Assembly: GCF_001971725.1 (NCBI RefSeq)
Contig: NZ_CP019388.1
Coordinates: forward strand, 434,001-498,000
Reading direction: 5' to 3'
Source: Winogradskyella sp. J14-2
Lineage (GTDB): Bacteria; Bacteroidota; Bacteroidia; Flavobacteriales; Flavobacteriaceae
DNA length: 64,000 nucleotides
The notes under the pieces were generated by a model. The model was not told where the DNA came from. It saw only the letters and a program-made list of their open reading frames with translations, and searched no databases. A program made the translations under genes and the position numbers. This document shows positions 54,373 to 63,840 of this stretch, one piece after another. Position 1 is the first letter of the stretch; every line of letters begins with the position of its first letter.

Positions 54373-55410
54373 CTACTTTATATACTGAATGGTTGTAGAA
54401 ACTTCATGTTTACTATCAAAAAAGCCTTGGTCCGCCATCCACTTATCGCTATATACTTTACTCATGTAACGCGATCCGTGATCTGGGAAAATAACAACAA
54501 CCTTATCTGTTGGCTTAAACTCACCTTCTTCGTTTAATTGCTTTATAGCTTGCATTGCAGCACCGCTTGTATAACCAACAAATAATCCTTCGGTATTAGA
54601 AATTTCTCTTGCCGTGTGAGCACTCTCCTCGTCAGTAACCTTAACAAATCTGTCTATGAGATCAAAATCGGTTGCTGTAGGAATTAAATTCTTACCTAAA
54701 CCTTCAATTCTGTAAGGGTATATTTCTTTTTCATCAAACTCTCTGGTTTCGTGATATTTTTGCAAAACAGACCCATAAGCATCTACGCCAATAATTTTAA
54801 TATTAGAGTTTTGTTCTTTTAAGTATTTTGCAATTCCAGAAATTGTACCACCTGTACCACTGCAAGCAACCAAATGTGTAATCTCGCCATTGGTCTGATT
54901 CCAGACTTCTGGACCTGTAGAATTATAATGCGCGTCAATATTTAATTGATTGAAATATTGATTGATGTATATAGACCCTTTTATCTCTTCGTGTAGTCGC
55001 TTTGCCACTTGATAGTAAGACCTTGGATCGTCAGCATTAACGTGGGCAGGACATACATATACTTTAGCACCCATAGATCTTAGCATATCTATTTTATCTG
55101 CTGAAGATTTAGAACTTACGGCCAAAATACATTCATAACCTTTTATGATGCTTACCATTGCTATACTGAATCCGGTATTACCAGATGTAGTTTCTATGAT
55201 AGTATCGCCTGGTCTTAGAATACCTTGACGTTCAGCTTCTTCAATGATATGTAGTGCGATTCTGTCTTTTGAGGAATGACCTGGATTAAAAGCTTCTACT
55301 TTAGCATAAAATTTGCCTTTGAAGCCTGCGGTCATTTTATTTAACTTGATAAGTGGTGTACTACCAATAAGTTGTAATACGTTATCAAATACATTTTTGT
55401 TTTTGTCCAT
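54373..55410 (-). CDS. Cystathionine-beta-synthase / cysteine-synthase-like PLP enzyme
   Basis: A 345-aa fold-type II PLP enzyme. The N-terminal [14 protein letters not shown] and [11 protein letters not shown] carry the Schiff-base Lys. The phosphate cup is [10 protein letters not shown] and the C-terminal PLP region includes [14 protein letters not shown]. The later part ([17 protein letters not shown]) aligns with the CBS core, but the haem domain and CBS regulatory tail are missing. Cysteine synthesis or a cysteate-forming reaction are both possible; only the neighbouring alpha-oxoamine synthase hints at the latter. It is the first gene of a same-direction pair, divided from it by a terminator. 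Confidence 0.88.
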   Translation of the reverse strand: MDKNKNVFDNVLQLIGSTPLIKLNKMTAGFKGKFYAKVEAFNPGHSSKDRIALHIIEEAERQGILRPGDTIIETTSGNTGFSIAMVSIIKGYECILAVSSKSSADKIDMLRSMGAKVYVCPAHVNADDPRSYYQVAKRLHEEIKGSIYINQYFNQLNIDAHYNSTGPEVWNQTNGEITHLVACSGTGGTISGIAKYLKEQNSNIKIIGVDAYGSVLQKYHETREFDEKEIYPYRIEGLGKNLIPTATDFDLIDRFVKVTDEESAHTAREISNTEGLFVGYTSGAAMQAIKQLNEEGEFKPTDKVVVIFPDHGSRYMSKVYSDKWMADQGFFDSKHEVSTTIQYIK

Positions 55411-55478
55411 AAATGCTATTTAATTAGGCGTAAAAAATACACTCTAAAACCTCGCAAAACTAATGATTTTTTTTTAAA

Positions 55479-57542
55479 TCAACTCGAAATACCTTCTAAA
55501 TCTAACAGAAAGGCGAATTCCTCTGCATCTTCTTTTATGCTTTCAAAACGTCCTGAAGCACCACCATGACCAGCTTCCATATTAGTTTTAAGGTATAATT
55601 TATTCTTATCAGTTTTAAACTCTCTAAGCTTAGCAACCCATTTTGCAGGTTCCCAGTATTGTACCTGCGAGTCGTGTAAGCCTGCAGTTACCAACATATT
55701 TGGATAATCTTTTGCTTCAATATTATCGTATGGAGAATAGGATTTCATGTATTCATAGTATAATTTATCATTGGGATTTCCCCATTCATCGTACTCACCT
55801 GTTGTTAGTGGAATTGAATCATCTAACATCGTAGTAACAACATCTACAAAAGGTACAGCGGAAATAATCCCATTATAAAGTTCTGGTGCCATATTAATAA
55901 TTGCTCCCATTAATAAGCCACCAGCACTTCCTCCCATGGCATACAGATGCTTTGAAGATGTATATCGTTCTTTAATTAAGTGAATTGAACACGCTATAAA
56001 ATCTGAGAATGTGTTTTTTTTCTTTAAAAGTTTTCCATCTTCATACCATTGTCTACCTAAATACTCACCACCTCTAACGTGCGTTATTACATATATAAAA
56101 CCTCTGTCTAGTAAGCTTAGACGTATGGATGAAAAATAAGGATCTACAGTAGAACCATAACTACCATAAGCATATTGTAATAAAGGGTTATTTCCATCTT
56201 TTTTTATTCCTTTTTTATACACTATTGACATTGGTATTTTAGTTCCGTCATCTGCTGTTGCCCATATTCGCTCAGATGTGTAGTTTTCTTTATTAAATTT
56301 TCCGCCTAAAACTTCTTGCTCTTTTAACACTTTTTTAGTTTTAGTTTTCATGTTAAATTCTATAACAGAGGCAGGCGTTGTTAAAGCATTGTAAGCATAA
56401 CGCAACGTCTCTGTATCAAACTCTACATTAGTTGTGGTGTATGCAGTATAAGTTTCGTTATCAAATGGCAGATAATAATCTTGTTTATTATCCCAACGTA
56501 TTATCCTAATTTTATTAAGTCCGTTATCACGCTCACTAACTACGAGATAATTTTTAAAAATATCTATGTTTTCTAAGAGCACTTCTTTTCTATATGGTAT
56601 GACTTCTTCCCACTGATCTAATGATCTGTTTTTTTCTGGGCATTTCATTAACTTAAAATTTATGGCTTTGTCCTTATTAGTGAGAATATAGAAATAACCA
56701 TTATAATGCGAAATACTATACTCCAAGCCTCTTACACGAGGTTGAAAAACTTCAAATTTACCATTTGGATTATCTGCGTTAAGAATATGGTATTCATTAG
56801 TTAAAGTACTGTAACATGCAATGATGATATATTTTCTTGATTTTGATTTGTAAACTGTAGTACCAAAAGTTTCGTCTCCTTCTTGGAAAATTAGCTGATC
56901 TTTTTCTTTAGATCCTAATCTGTGCTTAAAGATTTGATATGCCCTAAGGGTTATTGGGTCTTTTAAAGTGTAAAACAAAGTTTCGTTGTCATTTGCCCAA
57001 GTCGAAGATCCTGTAGTGTTTTCAATACTATCTTTATATACTTTGTGCGTTGCTATATCTTTAACCTGAATGGTGTATTGTCTTCTACCACTTGTATCTA
57101 TACCATAAGACACTTTTTTATTATCTGGACTAATACTTATACCTACAAGTTTAAAATAGCTTTGCCCTTCTGCCATTTTATTACAGTCAAACAATAATTC
57201 TTCAGGATTTTCAAGAGATTCTTTTTTTCTGGTATAAATAGGATAATCTTTGCCTTTTTCAAATCTTGTGATGTACCAATACCCGTTGTATTTATATGGC
57301 ACAGAAGAATCGTCTTCTTTTATTCTGGCCTTCATTTCTTCAAATAAATCCTTTTGAAATGCTTTGGTATGTGCCATTTGAGCATCACAATAAGCATTTT
57401 CGGCTTTTAAGTAATTAATAACTTCAGGATGTTCTCTATCTTTCATCCAGAAGTAATTATCAACTCTCACATCACCATGTTTTTCTAATTGGTGAGGTAT
57501 CTTTTTGGCTATTGGCGGATTTACTACAGAGTTTTTACTCAT
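55479..57542 (-). CDS. S9 family oligopeptidase (oligopeptidase B type)
   Basis: A 687-aa serine peptidase without signal peptide. The N-terminal beta-propeller covers residues about 50-420 and the hydrolase domain 430-687. The nucleophile is in MGGSAGGLLMG, the acidic residue in TAGLHDSQVQYW, and the histidine in MEAGHGGASGRFE. The N-terminal KHGDVRVDNYFWMKDREHPE is typical of oligopeptidase B. It would cleave short peptides after basic residues in the cytoplasm. It is divergent from ybaB. Confidence 0.93.
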   Translation of the reverse strand: MSKNSVVNPPIAKKIPHQLEKHGDVRVDNYFWMKDREHPEVINYLKAENAYCDAQMAHTKAFQKDLFEEMKARIKEDDSSVPYKYNGYWYITRFEKGKDYPIYTRKKESLENPEELLFDCNKMAEGQSYFKLVGISISPDNKKVSYGIDTSGRRQYTIQVKDIATHKVYKDSIENTTGSSTWANDNETLFYTLKDPITLRAYQIFKHRLGSKEKDQLIFQEGDETFGTTVYKSKSRKYIIIACYSTLTNEYHILNADNPNGKFEVFQPRVRGLEYSISHYNGYFYILTNKDKAINFKLMKCPEKNRSLDQWEEVIPYRKEVLLENIDIFKNYLVVSERDNGLNKIRIIRWDNKQDYYLPFDNETYTAYTTTNVEFDTETLRYAYNALTTPASVIEFNMKTKTKKVLKEQEVLGGKFNKENYTSERIWATADDGTKIPMSIVYKKGIKKDGNNPLLQYAYGSYGSTVDPYFSSIRLSLLDRGFIYVITHVRGGEYLGRQWYEDGKLLKKKNTFSDFIACSIHLIKERYTSSKHLYAMGGSAGGLLMGAIINMAPELYNGIISAVPFVDVVTTMLDDSIPLTTGEYDEWGNPNDKLYYEYMKSYSPYDNIEAKDYPNMLVTAGLHDSQVQYWEPAKWVAKLREFKTDKNKLYLKTNMEAGHGGASGRFESIKEDAEEFAFLLDLEGISS

Positions 57543-57586
57543 ATTGTTTTAAGAAAATTTTAATCTAAAAAAGTGGCGCAATTTAG

Positions 57587-57594
57587 TAATTTTG
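57587..57594 (+). promoter_or_regulatory. ybaB: Bacteroidota -7 promoter box (TAATTTTG)
   Basis: TAATTTTG followed by CA, 26 bp before the ATG of ybaB at 57621. Confidence 0.6.
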
Positions 57595-57620
57595 CATCGT
57601 AATTTTTAAAAGACAAAGAT

Positions 57621-57944
57621 ATGTTTGGAGATATGATGGGAATGATGAGCAAATTAAAAGAAGCTCAAAAAAAAGTTGAGGAAACTAAGGAACGTTTGAA
57701 TACAGTTTTAATTGACGAAACCAGTAGTGATAACAAGTTGAAAGTAACGATTACTGCTAATAGGACAATTAAATCTATTTCAATTGATGATGAGTTACTA
57801 AAAGACAAAGAAATGCTCGAAGATTATCTTATCCTAACTCTAAATAAAGCCATTGAAAATGCAACAAATGTAAACGAAACTGAAATCGCCGCAGTTGCTA
57901 AAGAAGGCATGCCAAACATACCAGGTATGGATATGTTTAAATAG
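57621..57944 (+). CDS. ybaB: YbaB/EbfC nucleoid-associated protein
   Basis: A 107-aa DNA-binding protein. The N-terminal helix includes [20 protein letters not shown], and strands with [20 protein letters not shown] follow; the C-terminal PNIPGMDMF is characteristic. It forms dimers that bridge or coat DNA. Single gene with its own -7 box, divergent from the S9 peptidase and convergent with the threonine aldolase gene, the stops being 3 bp apart. Confidence 0.92.
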   Translation: MFGDMMGMMSKLKEAQKKVEETKERLNTVLIDETSSDNKLKVTITANRTIKSISIDDELLKDKEMLEDYLILTLNKAIENATNVNETEIAAVAKEGMPNIPGMDMFK

Positions 57945-57947
57945 TTT

Positions 57948-58967
57948 TTATAAGTTTTTAAGGGTTTTCAAAACTTCTTCATGCATATTGTTGGTGTAAT
58001 CTAAATGCGTAACCATACGCAGTTTATTACTTCCCATACCAATAATATGTATGTTTTTTTCTTTTAGTTTATTAAGATATTGTGCTTCGCTGATTGTATC
58101 ATCTACCTCAAAAATGACAATATTAGTTTCTATTGGCTCAACTTTTTTGATATAGTGCAATTGAGATAAAACCTCTCCTATTTCTTTTGCCTTTTTATGG
58201 TCTTCGCTTAAACGTTCTACGTGGTTGTCTAGAGCATAAAGCCCAGCTGCAGCTAAATAACCAACTTGTCGCATTCCACCACCAAGAATTTTTCTTACCC
58301 GTAAAGCACCATCCATAAGCTCTTTTTTTCCAATGAGCACAGATCCTATTGGACAGCCTAAACCTTTACTTAAACAAACAGATATAGTATCGAATAATTG
58401 CCCAAATTGTTTAGGATTTTCCTTTTTTACGACAAGTGCATTCCACAGTCTTGCGCCATCTAGATGATAACCTAATTTATGCCTATCAGCAACTTGCTTA
58501 ATTTTTTTTAGTTCTTCATAATCCCAACATGCACCACCACCTTTGTTTGTAGTATTCTCAATGGCTATTAGAGACGTTAATGGACTATGGTAAAAATCTG
58601 GTGGGTTTATTGCAGCCTCTGCCTGTTCTGCATTAAACATACCACGATGCCCATTTATTAATTTACAAGATATTCCACTATTAAATGAGGCGCCTCCGCC
58701 TTCATAATTATAGATGTGAGCATATTTATCACAAATAACTTGTTCGCCAGGATTGGTGTGTAGCTTTAACGCTGCTTGATTGGCCATACTTCCTGTAGGA
58801 AAAAACAATGCTTTATCCATACCAAACATATCTGCTAGTCGCTCTTCGAGAGTGTTTACTGAAGGGTCTTCTTTATAAACGTCATCACCAACTTGTGTAG
58901 ACATCATAGCTTTTAACATGTCTTTTGTTGGTTTTGTTACTGTATCGCTCCTTAAATCTATTATCAT
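57948..58967 (-). CDS. Low-specificity L-threonine aldolase-type PLP enzyme
   Basis: A 339-aa fold-type I PLP enzyme. N-terminal LRSDTVTKPTKDMLKAM is the typical family motif. GDDVYKEDPSVNTLEERLA and FFPTGSMANQAALK follow. The Asp of HLDGARLWNALV contacts PLP and the Schiff-base Lys is in SVCLSKGLGCPIGS. It splits threonine or allo-threonine to glycine and acetaldehyde. It converges with ybaB and lies 31 bp downstream of the second ATP-grasp gene on the same strand. A related beta-hydroxy amino acid reaction cannot be excluded. Confidence 0.92.
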   Translation of the reverse strand: MIIDLRSDTVTKPTKDMLKAMMSTQVGDDVYKEDPSVNTLEERLADMFGMDKALFFPTGSMANQAALKLHTNPGEQVICDKYAHIYNYEGGGASFNSGISCKLINGHRGMFNAEQAEAAINPPDFYHSPLTSLIAIENTTNKGGGACWDYEELKKIKQVADRHKLGYHLDGARLWNALVVKKENPKQFGQLFDTISVCLSKGLGCPIGSVLIGKKELMDGALRVRKILGGGMRQVGYLAAAGLYALDNHVERLSEDHKKAKEIGEVLSQLHYIKKVEPIETNIVIFEVDDTISEAQYLNKLKEKNIHIIGMGSNKLRMVTHLDYTNNMHEEVLKTLKNL

Positions 58968-58998
58968 AAACTTATTTATCTTTTGTAAAGATAATATT

Positions 58999-60171
58999 CT
59001 AAGACATTTTCTTTTTTAGAATTTTTGAAGATATAATGTTATTGGTTCGCCACATAAACTTACACCACAAAACTAAAGGATCTTTTATTATAAATCTAAA
59101 TGGTGTACTGTTGTATAAGTAGTTAATATTAAAAATTAAAAATGGATTTCTTTTGAGGCGTTTAACCAAAGCTTTAAGGTGTAAAAAAGTACCACTTTTA
59201 ACAGCTCTAAATTCAATTTCTTTATTTAAGGTAGACAAGCAATATAAGTATGGAAAATTAACTCCAGCTAAAGCTGATGCTTCTGTATTAAGCCAAAATC
59301 TTGGGTTAATTTCGATGACTTTATAAGTGTTGTCTGTTTTATCATATCTAAAATCTATGTTGGCAACACCAGACCAGTTTAAAGCCTTCATTAAATCCCT
59401 CATTAATTCCAAGAGGGCATCATCATGAAAAAAACTGAATTCATGCTGAGGGGTTACTTTAACACTTTTAACCAAAGCAGCTTTTTGCATTGTGTAGGCT
59501 TCAATTTTGCCGTTATTACACAATACATTACATGTTACATCAAAGCCTTCAATAAACTTTTGTAGCAGTACAGGATAATCTGTACTATTTTTATTAACAT
59601 AATCTAATAACTCTCCCCTACTTTTAACAAACCTTACACCCATTCCACCATTGAAACCAAAAGTTGGCTTTGCTACTAAAGGAAAATTCAAACAAACTGT
59701 ACTATAATCAAGATTTGAATTTATAACAACACTATCAGGACAAGGTAAATTATTAGACTTTAAAAAAAAGTATAACAGATCTTTATGTAGAGCAGTTTCA
59801 AAGTTAGAAAGATTAGGTAGAGAACAAAGCTTAGATTTATTTTTAAGCTTATTCTGATGTTCTAAAATTCTCTTTGTGCTTACATCAAAAATTGGCATGA
59901 TAAGATCAATTCTATAATCCTCAACTACTTCATCAATTTTTTTTATCCACGCTTCTGCGGTAGTGTTCTTGTAATAGATAAATTTTTCTATAAAACGGGA
60001 ATGTTTAAAGCAGCTGTTATCAATAGAGTATTTAAAATACCGCTTTTTGTGAGAAGACAAAACAAAAATCTTTACATGCCCAACAAGCGATAGACTGTGC
60101 ACCACATTAGAAACTAAGGTGGTTTCACCATCAGGGATAAGTACAGAAATAGTGTTGAGTTTATTATTCAT
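58999..60171 (-). CDS. ATP-grasp protein, paralogue of the 41954 gene
   Basis: A 390-aa ATP-grasp enzyme. The N-terminal Rossmann-like part begins ISVLIPDGETTLVSNVV. The ATP-grasp fold shows PLVAKPTFGFNGGMGVRF (Gly-rich loop and Lys), VLLQKFIEGFDVTCNVLC, and the metal site YKVIEINPRFWLN. Alignment to the protein at 41954 is visible throughout, including the VLC(K/N)NG and WSG(I/V)A(H/N)ID segments. The product is probably a peptide- or amide-like ligation; partners are not evident. It may be cotranscribed with the threonine aldolase gene downstream. Confidence 0.87.
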   Translation of the reverse strand: MNNKLNTISVLIPDGETTLVSNVVHSLSLVGHVKIFVLSSHKKRYFKYSIDNSCFKHSRFIEKFIYYKNTTAEAWIKKIDEVVEDYRIDLIMPIFDVSTKRILEHQNKLKNKSKLCSLPNLSNFETALHKDLLYFFLKSNNLPCPDSVVINSNLDYSTVCLNFPLVAKPTFGFNGGMGVRFVKSRGELLDYVNKNSTDYPVLLQKFIEGFDVTCNVLCNNGKIEAYTMQKAALVKSVKVTPQHEFSFFHDDALLELMRDLMKALNWSGVANIDFRYDKTDNTYKVIEINPRFWLNTEASALAGVNFPYLYCLSTLNKEIEFRAVKSGTFLHLKALVKRLKRNPFLIFNINYLYNSTPFRFIIKDPLVLWCKFMWRTNNIISSKILKKKMS

Positions 60172-60467
60172 TAACTAAAATTTGGAGCAAGCTCATAAGT
60201 ATTAAGAACACAAAAAGCACATATACATGGATCTTTATCTTATTTCAAAAAATCTGTTCAAAATTAAATAATTAAATACCATTTAAAATTTTCTTCGACA
60301 AATGGAATACTAATTCAGTTTTGCAAAAATATGTTGATATGTCGATTAAATTTGACGTTCATCTATTCAACTAATAAATCTTCTATTTCGTCAATTTTTT
60401 AGCATGTTAACACTTTTAACAAATACTTTTACAAAAATATTAATGCTATTAACCTAAATTAATAATT

Positions 60468-61634
60468 ATGAAACACATTACTAAATTAGTATTGCTTGCA
60501 GTGCTTGTAATTTTTGCCTCATGTCAAAAAGAAAGCACCCAAGACATTGAAAGCCAGCAACAGGCCGCCTTAAGATTTGATGAAAAAGGGATGGTTGTAT
60601 CAGATGGTGAAGAAGATAAGGAATTAATGTTTAACCAAGATAGTGAGGAATTAGCTTCTCCTACGCTTACCTACGCAAAACATGGCGATAGTAGCTCAGA
60701 TTGTACTCCGGACATACTCGAAACTGGTTTTGACACCACTGTAAATATTGAAGTTTTAAACAAGCCAGGTGCAAATGCGTATTTCGACATATCGATTGAT
60801 GGTGGAGATATGACATCTGCTTTCTGTTCTGACAGGTTACCTAGCCTAGGTGAAGATGATGATTTTATTGATTTTACAGTAATATCAACATACGACTCGG
60901 CTATTTTAGCAGGTGGAGAGTTTGAAACCGTATACACGAATCCTCAAAATTTTGATAAGGTAAACTGGATTTTAAATAATATAGAATTTGGTCCAGATCA
61001 GCAATATACTTACGGTCATGTACAATACGCAATCTGGAAACTTATTGAAGGTCCTTTTGTAAATGACTTTACAGATTTTTTAACTCCTGTTCCTGGTGAC
61101 TGGAGACCTGCTGTTGATAATGCAAAAGGTGATGAAATCTATGATAATGCTCTAGCTAATGGAGAAGGCTACACACCTGAGTGTGGTGGTAAATTAGGAT
61201 TATTACTAATTCCTGCAGATTTTGATAATGTACAAGCATTATTGATTACAAAAGATTTACCAGAAGCAGACGAGTGCAGCGATTGTGTTGGTGATGTTAA
61301 CCAAATTACTTTTAAGTGGGATTGGCATAACGATTACAGAGTAAGATTATACCAACGTTACGAAAACACTTGCTATGCAGTTAAAATATTTGACGACGTT
61401 GTAGGATTAAATGATGAAATGGCTGTTAGTGGTGTTAACCACGATGGTACATTTGGTAAGTGGATCTACGTTTATGTCGGTAACTGTTACTACACCAAGT
61501 TTAAAGTTAACTGTCACCTAAACATAGGGCCAGGTTACAAACGTGGAGTGGTTGAAGTTGTAAGCGGCACGAGCACATTAGGCGGTGAGCTTTGCGAATA
61601 CGAGCCACCAACATACTGGTGCTGGTGGTGGTAG
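60468..61634 (+). CDS. Lipoprotein with possible thioester-domain-like region
   Basis: A 388-aa lipoprotein: a hydrophobic stretch ends in IFASC with C19 lipidated. After an acidic linker (to about 70), residues 75-260 resemble a Cys-Gln thioester adhesin domain: C120 in MTSAFCSDRL and Q186 in HVQYAIWKL, the AIW being characteristic. A second domain (270-370) is beta-rich with cysteines at 270, 273, 302, 340, 349 and 376. The protein ends in YWCWWW. The 296-bp gap upstream (60172-60467) shows no recognised element. Function is unknown; surface adhesion is inferred only from the domain resemblance. Confidence 0.75.
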   Translation: MKHITKLVLLAVLVIFASCQKESTQDIESQQQAALRFDEKGMVVSDGEEDKELMFNQDSEELASPTLTYAKHGDSSSDCTPDILETGFDTTVNIEVLNKPGANAYFDISIDGGDMTSAFCSDRLPSLGEDDDFIDFTVISTYDSAILAGGEFETVYTNPQNFDKVNWILNNIEFGPDQQYTYGHVQYAIWKLIEGPFVNDFTDFLTPVPGDWRPAVDNAKGDEIYDNALANGEGYTPECGGKLGLLLIPADFDNVQALLITKDLPEADECSDCVGDVNQITFKWDWHNDYRVRLYQRYENTCYAVKIFDDVVGLNDEMAVSGVNHDGTFGKWIYVYVGNCYYTKFKVNCHLNIGPGYKRGVVEVVSGTSTLGGELCEYEPPTYWCWWW

Positions 61635-61662
61635 TCAATTAATTGATTCCATAAAAATATAT

Positions 61663-61693
61663 ACCGTCTAAGTTTAACTTAGACGGTTTTTTT
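61663..61693 (+). terminator. Hairpin terminator
   Basis: ACCGTCTAAG / CTTAGACGGT with a 5-nt loop and a run of seven T, after the lipoprotein gene and before prfB. Confidence 0.88.
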
Positions 61694-61763
61694 ATTTAAA
61701 AAAAACATATTAAAATTATGGCGCTTTATATGCTCCAATTATATTTGTAAAAAATATAAATTT

Positions 61764-62862
61764 ATGATAACATCAGATCAAATTAAAGATCTCAATTCCC
61801 GTCTAGACATACTTAGACAATATCTTTGACCTAGATACAAAACTTATAGAAATTGCCAACGAAGAAGAGCAAACCTTTGACCCAAATTTTTGGAACAACT
61901 CAAAAAAAGCCGAGCAGGTAATGCGCTCTATTAGAGAAAAGAAAAGCTGGGTTAACGACTATAGCGCAGCTAAAACACTCTTTGAAGAACTAGAAGTAAT
62001 CTATGAATTTTACAAAGAAGAGGACGCTTCTTTAGACGATTTAGAATCTCGTTTTGAAAAGGCTAAAAATGCCATTGAGAAACTAGAATTTAAAAATATG
62101 CTTTCCGAAGAAGGAGACAGTTTAAGTGCAGTATTACAAATTACTGCTGGTGCTGGCGGTACGGAATCTTGCGATTGGGCAAGCATGCTAATGCGTATGT
62201 ATCTCATGTATGCCGAAAAAAGTGGATTTAAAGTCAAAGAACTCAATCTACAAGAAGGAGATGTCGCTGGCATTAAAACCGTAACTTTAGAAATAGAAGG
62301 AGACTATGCCTTTGGTTGGCTAAAAGGCGAAAATGGTGTACACCGTTTGGTAAGAATTTCACCTTTTGACAGTAACGCAAAGCGTCACACAAGTTTTGCC
62401 TCAGTTTATGTCTATCCATTGGTTGATGATTCTATCGAAATAGAAATAAATCCTGCAGACATAGAAATTACAACAGCAAGATCTAGTGGTGCTGGTGGAC
62501 AAAACGTTAACAAAGTAGAAACTAAAGTACAACTAGTACATAAACCTACAGGTATACAAATTCAATGTTCAGAAACACGTTCGCAGCACGATAATAGAGC
62601 GAGAGCCATGCAAATGCTAAAATCTCAGTTGTACGAAATTGAACTACAAAAGCAAATGGCGCAGCGCCAAGATATTGAAGCTAGCAAAATGAAAATTGAA
62701 TGGGGAAGCCAAATTAGAAATTATGTCATGCACCCATACAAACTGGTAAAAGATGTACGCACAGCTTATGAAACCGGCAACGTAGATACCGTTTTAGATG
62801 GTGATCTAGAACCATTTTTAAAAGCATACTTAATGATGATGGGCCAAAAGAATGAAGAATAA
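61764..62862 (+). CDS. prfB: Peptide chain release factor 2, with programmed +1 frameshift
   Basis: A 365-aa class I release factor that terminates at UGA and UAA. The first frame runs ATG (61764) for 21 codons to CTT TGA at 61824-61829. Shifting +1 at CTT gives GAC and an open frame to 62862, and the total of 365 residues equals E. coli RF2. The recognition loop SPF (ISPFDS) marks RF2, and GGQ is in [13 protein letters not shown]. The autoregulatory logic is classic: high RF2 terminates at the internal TGA. No AGGGGG-like stimulator lies at the usual spot before CTT; the bases there read TTAGACAATAT. Next is an arsC-like gene. Confidence 0.95.
61824..61830 (+). promoter_or_regulatory. prfB: RF2 recoding site CTTTGAC
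   Basis: The canonical slippery CUU-UGA-C sequence at the end of the leader frame of prfB; the ribosome shifts +1 from CUU to UUU and continues with GAC. Confidence 0.92.
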
Positions 62863-62917
62863 AGATCATAAATTACAACGTGCGCTTTAGCATATAATAG
62901 AATAACACATAAACGTA

Positions 62918-63259
62918 ATGATAACAATTTACCACAATCCAAGATGCAGAAAATCTAGAGAAGGCCTAGCCTTATTAGAGGAAAAAGGTAAAGTGTTTGA
63001 GGTTGTAAAATATCTCGAAGACACCTTAAATGAAGAAGAGCTTAAAACAATTATTTCTAAATTAAATATAAAACCCATAGATTTGGTAAGAAAGCATGAA
63101 GCTATTTGGAAATCGAACTACAAAGAACAAGAATTAACCGATAAACACATTATTAAAGCTATGGTAAAACATCCTAAACTCATAGAACGACCCATAGTTG
63201 TTAATAACAATAACGCCATAATCGGAAGACCAAAAGAACAAATTTTAAATATCATTTAA
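62918..63259 (+). CDS. ArsC/Spx-type arsenate reductase-like protein
   Basis: A 113-aa thioredoxin-fold protein of the ArsC family. The N-terminal ITIYHNPRCRKSREGL carries the catalytic cysteine C9 with the conserved CRKS pattern. The C-terminal ERPIVVNNNNAIIGRP has the conserved Arg-Pro. This matches the glutaredoxin-coupled arsenate reductase-like group; many such chromosomal proteins have no arsenic context, and none is seen here. It lies 55 bp downstream of prfB on the same strand, likely cotranscribed, and is followed by the 63262 gene with a 2-bp gap. Confidence 0.88.
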   Translation: MITIYHNPRCRKSREGLALLEEKGKVFEVVKYLEDTLNEEELKTIISKLNIKPIDLVRKHEAIWKSNYKEQELTDKHIIKAMVKHPKLIERPIVVNNNNAIIGRPKEQILNII

Positions 63260-63261
63260 TT

Positions 63262-63717
63262 ATGAAACATATAGTATTGTTAAGTTTTGCCCTACTCTTA
63301 GGATTTAGCTCTAGTGCTCAAGGACGAAGAGACAGAATGGGCAATCCTATAATTAACAGAGAGCCAACCGAAGAAGAAATAGCTAAATATGAGCAAAAAT
63401 TAGAAGAACGCAAAGATCAATATATAGAGAACTTTTTAGCAACACTCGAGGCAGATGCGTTTCAAAAAGAAATTATAAAACAGTACCTAAACTCTTACTT
63501 TGAGGCTAAAACTGAAGTTTTAAAAATAAAATACGAGCGTATTTTTGATAGAGAACAAGCCATAAAAAAACTAGACGAATCACACTTTAAAGACCTAGAA
63601 GAGCTAATATCTGAAGATGATATGACTAAAATTAAGGACATGATTAAAGGTGACTTTGACGAAAAAGAAGTAAAAAAGAAAAAGAAGAAAAAGCGTAAAA
63701 AGAAAAAAAATGACTAA
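63262..63717 (+). CDS. Small exported helical protein with poly-Lys tail
   Basis: A 151-aa protein with a signal peptide (to about residue 19, SSSAQ). The mature part is largely helical and acidic/basic (EEEIAKYEQKLEERKDQYIE, EAKTEVLKIKYERIFDREQ), ending in a run of lysines and arginines (KKKKKKKRKKKKND). No enzymatic motif. The tail recalls that of the 50731 protein and may anchor to polyanions or be disordered. It is translationally close to the ArsC-like gene. Confidence 0.78.
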   Translation: MKHIVLLSFALLLGFSSSAQGRRDRMGNPIINREPTEEEIAKYEQKLEERKDQYIENFLATLEADAFQKEIIKQYLNSYFEAKTEVLKIKYERIFDREQAIKKLDESHFKDLEELISEDDMTKIKDMIKGDFDEKEVKKKKKKKRKKKKND

Positions 63718-63798
63718 GAATAGATGGTATCTATTTCAAAATTAAATATTCGTATTTCTCTTTAACATAAGATTAACCTAATGCGGCACAAGTAAAAG

Positions 63799-63806
63799 TA
63801 TTTTTG
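63799..63806 (+). promoter_or_regulatory. Bacteroidota -7 promoter box (TATTTTTG)
   Basis: TATTTTTG followed by C, 34 bp before the ATG at 63841. Confidence 0.55.
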
Positions 63807-63840
63807 CTCATCTAAAAGAGCAAAACACCAACAACTTGCA

